Part shown: piece after piece, positions 42,545-50,430 of the stretch
Layout of the letters: each line of letters starts with the position of its first letter
Position numbering within the stretch: position 1 is the first letter of the stretch
Origin: RPQJ01 sp963732375
GTDB taxonomy: Bacteria > Pseudomonadota > Gammaproteobacteria > Steroidobacterales > Steroidobacteraceae
Length of the DNA: 64,000 nucleotides
Assembly (NCBI GenBank): GCA_963732375.1
Contig: CAVSZE010000003.1
Span: 248,001-312,000 of the forward strand
Direction of reading: 5' to 3'
Translations under genes and position numbers: made by a program
The notes under the pieces: model-generated
What the model was told of the DNA's origin: nothing
The model's input: only the letters and a program-made list of their open reading frames with translations
The model's database searches: none

Positions 42545-43389
42545 TTTCCGGTCGATGCCTGTGTGGCGCCGTTCGCCATGAAGTCGACGGCCCGTTCGTC
42601 AATGCACTGCACTGTCACTGCTCGATGTGCCGCAAGCACCATGGCACGCCGTTCGCGACCTGGGCCGCCGCCCCGCTCGCCGGCTTCCGCTACACCGCAG
42701 GTGCGGACAGGGTTGGCCGGTACGCGTCGTCACCCGGATTCCACCGGTCTTTCTGTACGACCTGCGGCTCGGTCATGCCCGAAAGCCTGGAGTCCGCCGG
42801 CATGGTGATCTGCCCGGCAGGAAACCTCGACGGCGATATCGGCGTCGAACCGAGCATGCACATGTTCGTCGGCTCCAAAGCCCAGTGGCACGAGATCACC
42901 GACGACCTGCCGCAATTCGAGGAATTCCCACCCCAGTTCAGCATGCGGGCGACGCCGCGGCCGCAGGTGGAAGCGAGTGGCAGCGACTTGCAGGGTAGTT
43001 GCCTGTGCGGGGAAATCGCCTACGCGATTTCGGGTCCGCCGCTCAGGATGTACTACTGCCACTGCTCGCGCTGCCGGCTTGGGCGCAGCGCAGCGCACGC
43101 GGCCAACATTTTCTTCAAGGCGGATGGCCTGCGCTGGCGGCGTGGCGCCGATCTCGTGCGGGACTACCAGTTGCCCGGCGCACAGTATTTCGGCGCGGCG
43201 TTCTGCGGACGATGCGGCGGCAAAGTGCCGCGCGTGTCCGCCGAGCGAAACGTGGCGAACGTTCCGGCCGGCTCCCTCGACAACGACCCGGGGATGCGCG
43301 TGCAGGCACACATCTTCGTCGACTCGAAGGCCAGCTGGGACCGGATCACGGACTTGGTCCCGCAGTTCGCCGGCATGCCGCCGCGCTAG
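42541..43389 (+). CDS. Tandem GFA/CENP-V family zinc protein (two copies in one chain)
   Basis: The 282 residues contain two complete GFA (glutathione-dependent formaldehyde-activating enzyme-like) domains. Copy 1 has C6/C8, C25/C27/C30 and C72/C75; copy 2 has C154/C156, C173/C175/C178 and C222/C225, the same zinc-ligand pattern at near-equal spacing (148 residues). The copies also share 'CHCS.CR', 'PAGNLD'/'PAGSLD' and 'HMFVGSKAQW'/'HIFVDSKASW'. This reflects an internal duplication and fusion. The family binds zinc; activity on S-hydroxymethylglutathione is proven for few members. ATG overlaps the LysR stop. Confidence 0.93.
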   Translation: MISGRCLCGAVRHEVDGPFVNALHCHCSMCRKHHGTPFATWAAAPLAGFRYTAGADRVGRYASSPGFHRSFCTTCGSVMPESLESAGMVICPAGNLDGDIGVEPSMHMFVGSKAQWHEITDDLPQFEEFPPQFSMRATPRPQVEASGSDLQGSCLCGEIAYAISGPPLRMYYCHCSRCRLGRSAAHAANIFFKADGLRWRRGADLVRDYQLPGAQYFGAAFCGRCGGKVPRVSAERNVANVPAGSLDNDPGMRVQAHIFVDSKASWDRITDLVPQFAGMPPR

Positions 43390-43464
43390 CCGGGCCCCGG
43401 CAGCCGCCCCCCACCGTCCCTCCGCTCGCCCGCCCCGGCCCCGGCCCGTAGGCCTGCCTGAGCA

Positions 43465-43506
43465 TTGACGGGCGGGGCCGTCCCGCCTCATTATCTGCCC
43501 AGGCAG
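43465..43506 (+). promoter_or_regulatory. Promoter with adjoining dyad upstream of marR
   Basis: TTGACG (43465-43470) and CATTAT (43489-43494) are 18 bases apart, a good sigma-70 promoter. Immediately downstream, CTGCC-CA-GGCAG (43495-43506) is a 5-bp dyad at the expected transcription start, 18 bases before the marR ATG. This placement suits a MarR autorepression operator. Confidence 0.6.
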
Positions 43507-43524
43507 TTACCGCCTGAGCTTCTT

Positions 43525-44100
43525 ATGCCTGAGCAGCATTATCGGCCAGCATCGTACCGGGCGCGCGACAGCGTTGGTTACCTGCTGCGCCGCGTCTATA
43601 CGACCATGCACGAGCGGATCGAGATGGCCTTCGCCGGGCACGGCTTCACGCTTATGCAGTGGATCGTGCTGATCTACGTGCGCGACGGGCTGGCGCGAAC
43701 CGCGTCGGACCTGGTGCGCGAATTCCGGCACGACAGTGGAGCGATGACCCGCGTCATCGACCAGCTCGAGCGCCGCGGCCTGCTCACCCGGAAGCGCAGC
43801 ACCCGCGACCGGCGCGTGGTCAACCTCGCGCTCACGCCCAAGGGCCGCCGGACGATAGAGAAACTGCTTCCGGTGGTCGTGGGGCAGATGAACGCCGCAC
43901 TCGAACCGTTCACCCGCGCAGAGTTCGAGCAGCTGCGCGAGATGATGGAAAGGCTGGTGAACCACCTTCAGCAGTTGGCGCCGCTGGAACCGCAGGCGCC
44001 GCCGGAACCGCGGACGCCAACCAACGCGCCTCGCCCGCGAACCAGGCGCAGCGGCAGCGCGGGCAGTCACGCCTCGCGCTCCGGGCGGTCGGGATCATGA
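43525..44100 (+). CDS. MarR family transcriptional regulator of the efflux operon
   Basis: ATG at 43525 gives 191 residues; an upstream GTG would place the promoter inside the gene. The winged-helix region is 'FTLMQWIVLIYVRDGLARTASDLVREFRHDSGAMTRVIDQLERRGLLTRKRSTRDRRVVNLALTPKGR' (about 34-101, split here by domain), a textbook MarR domain. The C-terminal 40 residues are Pro/Arg/Ser-rich and disordered. It is first in an operon with an outer-membrane channel, EmrA and EmrB, and probably represses them until a drug or phenolic ligand binds. Confidence 0.93.
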   Translation: MPEQHYRPASYRARDSVGYLLRRVYTTMHERIEMAFAGHGFTLMQWIVLIYVRDGLARTASDLVREFRHDSGAMTRVIDQLERRGLLTRKRSTRDRRVVNLALTPKGRRTIEKLLPVVVGQMNAALEPFTRAEFEQLREMMERLVNHLQQLAPLEPQAPPEPRTPTNAPRPRTRRSGSAGSHASRSGRSGS

Positions 44101-45551
44101 ACTGCTCACGGCTCGTTACCACCGCAGCACTCGCGCTGCTGCTCGGGGCCTGCGTCGGCACGCCGCCAGGCGGCCCGCGCGAGGCCGAGATTTCGCCGGA
44201 CAAGCTCGGACTCGATGGACCCGCCTATGACGCACCGGCAAGCGACTGGTGGACTGCGCTCGGGGACCCGCAGCTCGACCGGCTGGTAGCGCAGTCGCTC
44301 GCCGACAACCCGAGCCTCGCCGCCTCGCTGGCGCGCGTGCGCGGCGCGTGGGAACAGGCCCGGGCGGTCGGTGCCGGAGATGAACTGCGCGTCGACTTCG
44401 ATCTGAACGTCTATCGCTCCAAGGTCAGCAGCAACTACATCTACCCTCCCCCGTTCGCGGGCTCGACGTTCTGGGATGGCCGCGTCGGCTTCAACCTGGT
44501 GTGGAACATCGATTTCTGGGGCCGGCAGGCCGCGCTGATCGAGCAGGCCCGCTCGAACGCGCAGGCGGCGGAACTCGATGCGGTCGCGTCGGCGCTCGCC
44601 CTTTCGGGTGCCGTCTCCCAGACCTGGGTCGACCTGCAGCGCGTGACTTCACTCCAGGAACTCGCGGACCGCTCCGTGCAGCAACGCGAGCAGTTGCTGG
44701 GCCTGACGACGCGCCGTGTCCGGGCCGGGCTCGACAGCGACGTCGAACTTCGCACGGCCGAGAGCAGCCGCGCCCAGGCCGACGTCGAACTCGAACAGGC
44801 CCGCGTCGGTGGTCGGCTGGCCACGCACGCGCTCGCGGCGCTGACCGGCGCAGGCCCTGCGGGCTACGGCTCGATCGGCAAACCAACACTGGACCTCGAG
44901 AAGTCCCTGCCGCTGCCAACCGCACTACCCGCCGACCTGCTCGCGCACCGGCCGGATGTCGCGGCTGCGAAGGCCCGCGTCGAGTCGGCCCATCAGGGTC
45001 GGAGCGCCGCGCACGCCGCCTTCTATCCCAACGTGAACCTGATCGGTTTCGCGGGCTTCACTGCGATCGGCCTCGACAGCCTGCCAAAGGGCGATTCGCA
45101 GACCTGGACGCTCGGCCCGGCGATACACCTGCCCATATTCGACGCAGGTCGACTGCGCGCCGAATACGGCAAGACCACTGCTGATCTCGACGCGGCGGTC
45201 GCGGGTTACAACGCGACGGTGCTGCGCGCTGTCCGCGAAGCGGCGGACCAGGCCGCCCGGGTCGAGTCACTGGATGGCCAACTGGCCGACCAGAAGCGCG
45301 CACTGGACGCAGCCGAGCAGGCTTACGGGTTGGCAGAGCAGCGCTACGACGCCGGGCTATCGACCTACCTGACCGTCCTGAATGCCGAGACACAAGTGCT
45401 GGCTGCCCGACGACAGCACATCAACCTGCTCGCCGATCGCATGCTGGCGCGCATCGCGCTGCTGGTTGCGCTCGGTGGCAGCTTCGACGCGCAGCAACCA
45501 GCAAACATTGCCGTTGCCGCGCAATCCGGCCAACAGGAGACGAGCGAGTGA
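44097..45551 (+). CDS. Outer membrane efflux lipoprotein, NodT/TolC-like
   Basis: The 484-residue protein has a lipobox 'LLLGAC' (Cys18) and two outer membrane efflux protein repeats (about 55-240 and 265-460) with the family pieces 'PASDWWTALGDPQLDRLVAQSLADNPSL', 'LPADLLAHRPDVAAAKARVESAHQ' and 'QRYDAGLSTYLTVLNAET'. As a trimer it would form the exit duct for the EmrAB pump encoded next. ATG overlaps the marR stop; its own stop overlaps the EmrA GTG. No parts are missing. Confidence 0.95.
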   Translation: MNCSRLVTTAALALLLGACVGTPPGGPREAEISPDKLGLDGPAYDAPASDWWTALGDPQLDRLVAQSLADNPSLAASLARVRGAWEQARAVGAGDELRVDFDLNVYRSKVSSNYIYPPPFAGSTFWDGRVGFNLVWNIDFWGRQAALIEQARSNAQAAELDAVASALALSGAVSQTWVDLQRVTSLQELADRSVQQREQLLGLTTRRVRAGLDSDVELRTAESSRAQADVELEQARVGGRLATHALAALTGAGPAGYGSIGKPTLDLEKSLPLPTALPADLLAHRPDVAAAKARVESAHQGRSAAHAAFYPNVNLIGFAGFTAIGLDSLPKGDSQTWTLGPAIHLPIFDAGRLRAEYGKTTADLDAAVAGYNATVLRAVREAADQAARVESLDGQLADQKRALDAAEQAYGLAEQRYDAGLSTYLTVLNAETQVLAARRQHINLLADRMLARIALLVALGGSFDAQQPANIAVAAQSGQQETSE

Positions 45552-46726
45552 GCACCCCCGATCCGAGGCCGGCCGACGCGCCCGCAGGTTCCAAGCGCCG
45601 ACGAGGACTGCTGATCCTTGCGGCATGCGTGCTGCTTGGCGCCGCGGCCTGGGCCGCCTACTGGTACGGATACGCCCGATGGCGGGTGTCCACCAACGAC
45701 GCCTACGTCGGCGGCACGGTCGTGCAGGTGACGGCCGACGTCGCCGGAACGATTCTCTCGGTGCACGCGCTCGAGACCGACACGGTCACCGCCGGACAGA
45801 TACTGCTCGAACTCGACCCGGCAGACGCGCGCATCGCGATGCAGTCGGCCGTCGCCGACCTCGGCAATACCGTGCGCCAGGTGCAAGGAGCATTCCGGCA
45901 GGTCGACCGGTTGCGCGCACAGCTTGCGCTGCGGGAGGTCGAATTGCGGCGCGCACGCCAGGACCTCGCCCGCCGCAGCTCGCTTGGCAATGGTGGTGCC
46001 ATCTCCGCGGAAGACGTCGCGCACGCACGCGATTCCGTCGCCGGGTACGAGGCTGGTGTGCGCGCGGCAAGCGAGGAATTGAACGTCGGCCTGTCGCAGA
46101 CGATTGACGCAACCCCCGAGGACCATCCGCAGGTGCTTCGAGCGGCCGCGCGCGTACGTGAAGCCGCGCTTGCTTTGCAGCGCACCGTGATAAGGGCGCC
46201 GATCGGCGGCGTGATAGCAAAGAAAGGCGTACAGGTTGGCCAGCGCGTGGCGCCCGGAATGCCGCTGCTCGGTCTCGTGCCGCTGGAGGACGTGTGGGTC
46301 GACGCCAACTTCAAGGAAGGCCAGCTCGAACAGATGCGGATCGGGCAGCCGGTGAGCCTGCACACCGACCTGTATGGCGGCAGCGTCGAATTCTCCGGCC
46401 ACATTCGCGGCATTTCGCCGGGCACCGGCGCCGCGTTCGCGCTGTTACCGGCACAGAACGCGTCCGGCAACTGGATCAAGATCGTGCAACGCGTCCCGGT
46501 GCGTATCGCACTGGACCCTGCGCAGGTGCGCGACCATCCGCTGCGCGTCGGGTTGTCCGTCTCGGCCGTGGTGGACGTGCACGACCAGTCCGGCACGGTG
46601 CTTACGGTGCCAAATACGGAGGTGGCTGCGTCCGTCGAGCCCCGCTCGACCGATGATCCGGCCACCGAGGCGCTGATCGCGCGCACCATCGCAGTCAACT
46701 CCGGGCAATCGCTCCCGCGGGAATGA
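45548..46726 (+). CDS. emrA: EmrA-type membrane fusion protein (HlyD family)
   Basis: GTG start in a GTGA overlap with the channel gene. The 392 residues have one N-terminal transmembrane helix (about 21-40), then 'VSTNDAYVGGTVVQVTADVAGTILSVHALETDTVTAGQILLELDPADA' (first half of the biotinyl-lipoyl-like domain), a coiled-coil hairpin (about 95-195), and 'TVIRAPIGGVIAKKGVQVGQRVAPGMPLLGLVP' (second half). This matches EmrA, the periplasmic adaptor joining EmrB to the outer channel. Confidence 0.95.
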   Translation: MSTPDPRPADAPAGSKRRRGLLILAACVLLGAAAWAAYWYGYARWRVSTNDAYVGGTVVQVTADVAGTILSVHALETDTVTAGQILLELDPADARIAMQSAVADLGNTVRQVQGAFRQVDRLRAQLALREVELRRARQDLARRSSLGNGGAISAEDVAHARDSVAGYEAGVRAASEELNVGLSQTIDATPEDHPQVLRAAARVREAALALQRTVIRAPIGGVIAKKGVQVGQRVAPGMPLLGLVPLEDVWVDANFKEGQLEQMRIGQPVSLHTDLYGGSVEFSGHIRGISPGTGAAFALLPAQNASGNWIKIVQRVPVRIALDPAQVRDHPLRVGLSVSAVVDVHDQSGTVLTVPNTEVAASVEPRSTDDPATEALIARTIAVNSGQSLPRE

Positions 46727-48282
46727 GCAGGCCGCGCGAAGACCACGACCGGCCGCTGATCCCGCTGCCGGCCGGCACGCGGGGTCTCACCGCATTCGCT
46801 CTCGCGCTCGGCACCTTCATGCAGGTGCTGGACATGACGATCGCCAACGTCTCGCTGCCGACGATCGCCGGCAACCTGGGCGTGAGCGCGAACCAGGGCA
46901 CCTGGGTCATCACCTCGTTTGCGGTATCGAATGGAATCTCGGTGCCGCTGACCGGCTGGCTGATGCGGCGCTACGGCGTGGTGCGCACGTTCGTGGCCTC
47001 GGTAACGCTGTTCACGATCGCGTCGTTCTTCTGCGGCATAGCGTGGAGCTTCGAGTCGCTGATCGCGTTCAGGGTGCTGCAGGGCGCCGTCTCCGGGCCG
47101 ATGATGCCGGGGTCGCAGGCGCTGCTGATGTCAATCTATCCGGCGTCGCGACGTGGCACGGCGCTTGCGATCTGGTCGATGACCACACTGGTTGCACCGG
47201 TCGCAGGTCCACTGCTGGGAGGCTACATCTCCGACAATTTCTCCTGGGAATGGATCTTCCTGATCAACCTGCCGATCGGCGCACTTAGCGGATTCCTGTG
47301 CTGGCGGGCGCTGCACAACAAGGAGACCCCGACCGAGAAACTGCCGGTGGACTGGACCGGGCTTGTTCTGCTGGTGGTCTGGGTCGGCGCACTGCAGATA
47401 ATGCTGGACACGGGACGCGATGCGGGCTGGTTCTCGTCACCGTCGATCGTGATGCTGGCGGTGGTATCGGCCTTCGGCTTCATCGCATTCCTGATCTGGC
47501 AACTCACCGAACGGCACCCGATCGTCGACCTGAGCCTGTTCCTTGGGCGCAACTTCACTGTCGGCACGCTGATTACCAGCATTGGTTACGCGGTGTTTTT
47601 CGGCAATGTGGTGATCCTGCCGCTCTGGTTGCAGACCCAGCTCGGCTACACGGCAACCTGGGCGGGGATCGTTCAGGCGCCGGCCGGACTGGTAGCACTG
47701 CTTTTCTCGCCACTGGCCGGCCGCCTGGTCACACGTGCGGACGCGCGAATCGGCGCCTCGATGTCGTTCGTGATCCTGGCGGCAGGCCTGTACGCGCGCG
47801 CGCTGCTGAACTCTCAGGCGACGATCGGGGACTTCATCGTGCCCATGCTGCTGCAGGGCGCTGGCGTGGCGTTCTTCTTCGTATCCGTCATCAGCATCAC
47901 GCTCGACGGAATCACGCCGCAGCGCATGCCGGCGGCGACCAGCATCTCGAATTTCCTGCGCATCGTCGCCGCGGCATTCGCCACCTCGATTTCGACCACG
48001 GTGTGGGACAACCGCGCGAGCCTGCACCAGAGCCGGCTTGCCGAGGCTTCCAGCATCTTCGACCCGAAGCTGCAGCAAGCGCTCTCCGGACTGCACGACA
48101 TGGGGTTCACCGACCAGCAGTCGATTGCGGTGCTGACGCGCGCCATGATCCAGCAGGCCTACACGCTGTCGTCGATCGACTATTTCTACGTTTCGACCTG
48201 GATCGCCGTGATGCTCGCGGGCCTCGTGTGGTTCACGCGCAAGCCGCGAGTCGCGAGCGGCATGGCGACGGCAGCGGACTGA
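46723..48282 (+). CDS. emrB: EmrB-type drug:proton antiporter (MFS, DHA2 family)
   Basis: The 519-residue protein has about 14 membrane helices. Family motifs include 'QVLDMTIANVSLPTIAGNLG' (motif D1), 'GWLMRRYGVVRTF' (motif A), 'RVLQGAVSGPMMPGSQALL' (motif B) and 'GPLLGGYISDNFSWEWIFLINLPIG' (motif C of drug antiporters). The pump exports hydrophobic drugs or uncouplers through EmrA and the channel. ATG overlaps the emrA stop. This is the last gene of the marR operon. Confidence 0.96.
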   Translation: MSRPREDHDRPLIPLPAGTRGLTAFALALGTFMQVLDMTIANVSLPTIAGNLGVSANQGTWVITSFAVSNGISVPLTGWLMRRYGVVRTFVASVTLFTIASFFCGIAWSFESLIAFRVLQGAVSGPMMPGSQALLMSIYPASRRGTALAIWSMTTLVAPVAGPLLGGYISDNFSWEWIFLINLPIGALSGFLCWRALHNKETPTEKLPVDWTGLVLLVVWVGALQIMLDTGRDAGWFSSPSIVMLAVVSAFGFIAFLIWQLTERHPIVDLSLFLGRNFTVGTLITSIGYAVFFGNVVILPLWLQTQLGYTATWAGIVQAPAGLVALLFSPLAGRLVTRADARIGASMSFVILAAGLYARALLNSQATIGDFIVPMLLQGAGVAFFFVSVISITLDGITPQRMPAATSISNFLRIVAAAFATSISTTVWDNRASLHQSRLAEASSIFDPKLQQALSGLHDMGFTDQQSIAVLTRAMIQQAYTLSSIDYFYVSTWIAVMLAGLVWFTRKPRVASGMATAAD

Positions 48283-48349
48283 ATCTGACCAGGCTGCCGG
48301 CGCGGCGGGAACCCTTGCTAGACGCCTGCTTGCGCGCAGCGGTCACGCG

Positions 48350-48565
48350 CTACTCTTCCGGCTCGTTTTCCTCGGCGCTCCACTTGCGACGATGGGCGAA
48401 CTCGGCCGCCGCGCGTACCGACGCATGTCGGTTCGACAGCAGCAACGAAGACGGGTCGCAGACCCGGGCGCGGATCACACCGAGATCCACGGCGGCATCG
48501 AACAGGCTGGGATACCAGTGCTGCCAGTCAGGAAATATCGCGTCCACCCGGTCCTTCAGGGTCAT
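48350..48565 (-). CDS. Small hypothetical protein (71 residues)
   Basis: A short frame with balanced composition: 'LKDRVDAIFPDWQHWYPSLFDAAVDLGVIRARVCDPSSLLL', then a basic helical part and an acidic tail 'SAEENEPEE'. No signal peptide, membrane segment or known motif is seen and the ribosome site is weak. Its unbiased residue use makes it more gene-like than the usual GC-rich shadow frames. It lies between emrB and the rhomboid gene. Confidence 0.5.
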   Translation of the reverse strand: MTLKDRVDAIFPDWQHWYPSLFDAAVDLGVIRARVCDPSSLLLSNRHASVRAAAEFAHRRKWSAEENEPEE

Positions 48566-48619
48566 AGGCGCGGAGTCTGCCTACGGGTGCGCGGGCCGGC
48601 AAGCCCGCGCCGCCCGTCC

Positions 48620-49213
48620 TTAGCCGGAGATCGACCCGAGCAGGTTCGAATAGGCGCCCGGATCGGTGACCAGCACGAACGCGAGACCCGCAAGCGCGCC
48701 GCCGAGATGCGCGTCGTGGTTGATGCGGCCGCGGGCCTGGCGACCCGCGTACCACGAGTATGCGACATAGCCGATCGCGAACAGCGGCGCCGGGATCGGG
48801 ATGGGAATGGGAAAGATGATCAGCTTCTGCCACGGGAAATACACGATCGAGGCGAACAGCACGGCGGAAATCGCGCCCGACGCACCGAGAGAGGCGTAGT
48901 TCTGGTCGTTGCGGTGATTGAAATACGTTCCGATGTCGCTTGCCACCAGGCCGAACAGGTAAAGCGCCGCAAAGCGCGCCGACCCGACCTGGCGCTCGAC
49001 CTGGAAGGCGAAGAAGAAGAACGTGAACGCATTGAACAGCAGGTGCGCAAGGTCCGCGTGCACGAAGCCACTGGTGATGATGGTCTCGTACTGCCGGCGA
49101 CGCAGGAACCAGTATGGCCGGAAGAGGCTGCGTTCGATGATCCTGGGCGACGCATAGAGCCCTGCAAGGCTCACACCGACCGTGATAACCAGGATCAGGA
49201 GCGCAACACTCAT
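48620..49213 (-). CDS. Rhomboid family intramembrane serine protease
   Basis: The start at 49213, with GGGGGATGAC just upstream, gives 197 residues and six hydrophobic segments. Catalytic features are 'GFVHADLAHLLFNAF' (His52, His57, Asn61; the H-x-x-x-N oxyanion region), 'SLGASGAIS' (nucleophile Ser112) and 'NHDAHLGGALAG' (His169). Rhomboids cleave membrane helices within the bilayer. The lipocalin gene ends one base upstream of this start, so the two are one operon. The substrate is unknown. Confidence 0.93.
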   Translation of the reverse strand: MSVALLILVITVGVSLAGLYASPRIIERSLFRPYWFLRRRQYETIITSGFVHADLAHLLFNAFTFFFFAFQVERQVGSARFAALYLFGLVASDIGTYFNHRNDQNYASLGASGAISAVLFASIVYFPWQKLIIFPIPIPIPAPLFAIGYVAYSWYAGRQARGRINHDAHLGGALAGLAFVLVTDPGAYSNLLGSISG

Positions 49214-49214
49214 G

Positions 49215-49733
49215 TCATCCCCCGTGATCCACGTAGATGAGAGCATCGGTATCGAATCCGAGGGCCCGCGCACGCTTCACCACTCGCTCCACCTCTTCCC
49301 TGGCCGGGTCTGGCTGACGCGACAGGATCCACAGGTAAGACCGGGTCGGGCCGGCTACCAGCGAGATGGAGTACGCAGGATCCAGGTCGATCACGTTATA
49401 GCCGGCGTAGAACGGCCCGAAAAACGACACTTCCAGCGCGCCGACGTCCCGCGGGCCCACGAACCGCGCACGACCGTGCGCCTCGCGCCACTCGCCCTTT
49501 TCAACGTCGTAGCCGCGGTTCAACACGTCGATGCCGCCATCGTCCCGGGACGTATATGTCGCAGTGACGCGGCCGAGTCCGCGCTCGAAGCTGTGATCGA
49601 GCCGGGCAACTTCATACCAGGTGCCGAGATAGCGCGCCGCGTCGAACCCCGCGACCGGCTCGACGCCGTCTGGAGCCTGGCCACAACCCGCGAGCGCCAC
49701 GAAGGCGACCCATGCCAGCGACCGAATTGTCAT
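49215..49733 (-). CDS. blc: Lipocalin family outer membrane lipoprotein (Blc-like)
   Basis: The start at 49733 is chosen because the lipobox 'ALAGC' (Cys17) then lies at the proper distance; an ATG 21 bases upstream is possible. The 172 residues contain the lipocalin signature 'YLGTWYEVARLDHSFERGL' (G37-T-W-Y40), 'VTATYTSRDDGGIDVLNRG', and 'SYLWILSRQPDP'. Blc binds lysophospholipids or fatty acids at the outer membrane. It shares an operon with the rhomboid gene and lies next to a lipid acyltransferase gene, consistent with membrane lipid maintenance. Confidence 0.94.
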   Translation of the reverse strand: MTIRSLAWVAFVALAGCGQAPDGVEPVAGFDAARYLGTWYEVARLDHSFERGLGRVTATYTSRDDGGIDVLNRGYDVEKGEWREAHGRARFVGPRDVGALEVSFFGPFYAGYNVIDLDPAYSISLVAGPTRSYLWILSRQPDPAREEVERVVKRARALGFDTDALIYVDHGG

Positions 49734-49835
49734 TGCTGCCGGTCCTTGACTCAAAAGAGCGGTGATGTTCTCACGTCGGGAGCGGTGGATCGAGGACTAC
49801 GCGCCAATCGCCCGGCCAACGCAGGACACGGGGCA

Positions 49836-50429
49836 TCAGTGCCTGAACCGGATGTCGCCCGCGAGTTCCGGCTTGTATCCTCGCCTGGTCGAGTAGAACT
49901 GGCGTATCAGCTCGAGGTCGCGCTCCTCGTCGCCGGTAAAGCGCACGTACGTGTCCATTCCGACCGTGCGCCTGTCGTAGTCGATGTACGCGAGCGCAAC
50001 CGGGACATTCGCAGCGAGCGCAAGCTGGTAGAAACCGGACTTCAGATGATCCGTGTGCGACCGGGTACCTTCCGGAGTGATGGCGACCCACATCCAGTCG
50101 CGGTGTTGGTACTCCCGAACCAGCGCATCGACAAAGCCGGTCGCACGGCTGCGGACCACGGGAATGCCCCCGACCCGCTCGAGAAATCGACGAAAAGGCC
50201 TGCGAAACATCTCGGCCTTGCCGATCCAGTTGGCCGGCAGGTCGTGGCCAATGCGGAACGCGAGGCCGAGCGGGAAGTCCCAGTTCGAGGTGTGCGGATA
50301 CACGAGGATGATGCCCTTCGGCTCCGGCGGCCACACGAACGATGTCTTCCAGCCGAACAGCCGCAGCAGGCCCAGCAGCGCACGCCTCCAGGGGGCCAGG
50401 GGCCGGGGACCGGGAACTGGCTTGTCCAC
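49836..50429 (-). CDS. PlsC-like 1-acyl-glycerol-phosphate acyltransferase family protein
   Basis: The GTG at 50429 follows the decarboxylase stop by one base. The 197 residues have the acyltransferase motif I 'YPHTSNWDFPLG' (H46-x4-D51), 'GKAEMFRRPF', motif III 'AITPEGTRS' (119-124) and 'PVALAYID'. It lacks the N-terminal membrane helix of typical PlsC and is shorter, resembling the YihG-like or hopanoid-linked members. It transfers an acyl chain from acyl-ACP or CoA to a glycerol-phosphate or related lipid. Its immediate coupling to a 2-keto acid decarboxylase gene is odd. Confidence 0.9.
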   Translation of the reverse strand: MDKPVPGPRPLAPWRRALLGLLRLFGWKTSFVWPPEPKGIILVYPHTSNWDFPLGLAFRIGHDLPANWIGKAEMFRRPFRRFLERVGGIPVVRSRATGFVDALVREYQHRDWMWVAITPEGTRSHTDHLKSGFYQLALAANVPVALAYIDYDRRTVGMDTYVRFTGDEERDLELIRQFYSTRRGYKPELAGDIRFRH

Positions 50430-50430
50430 G

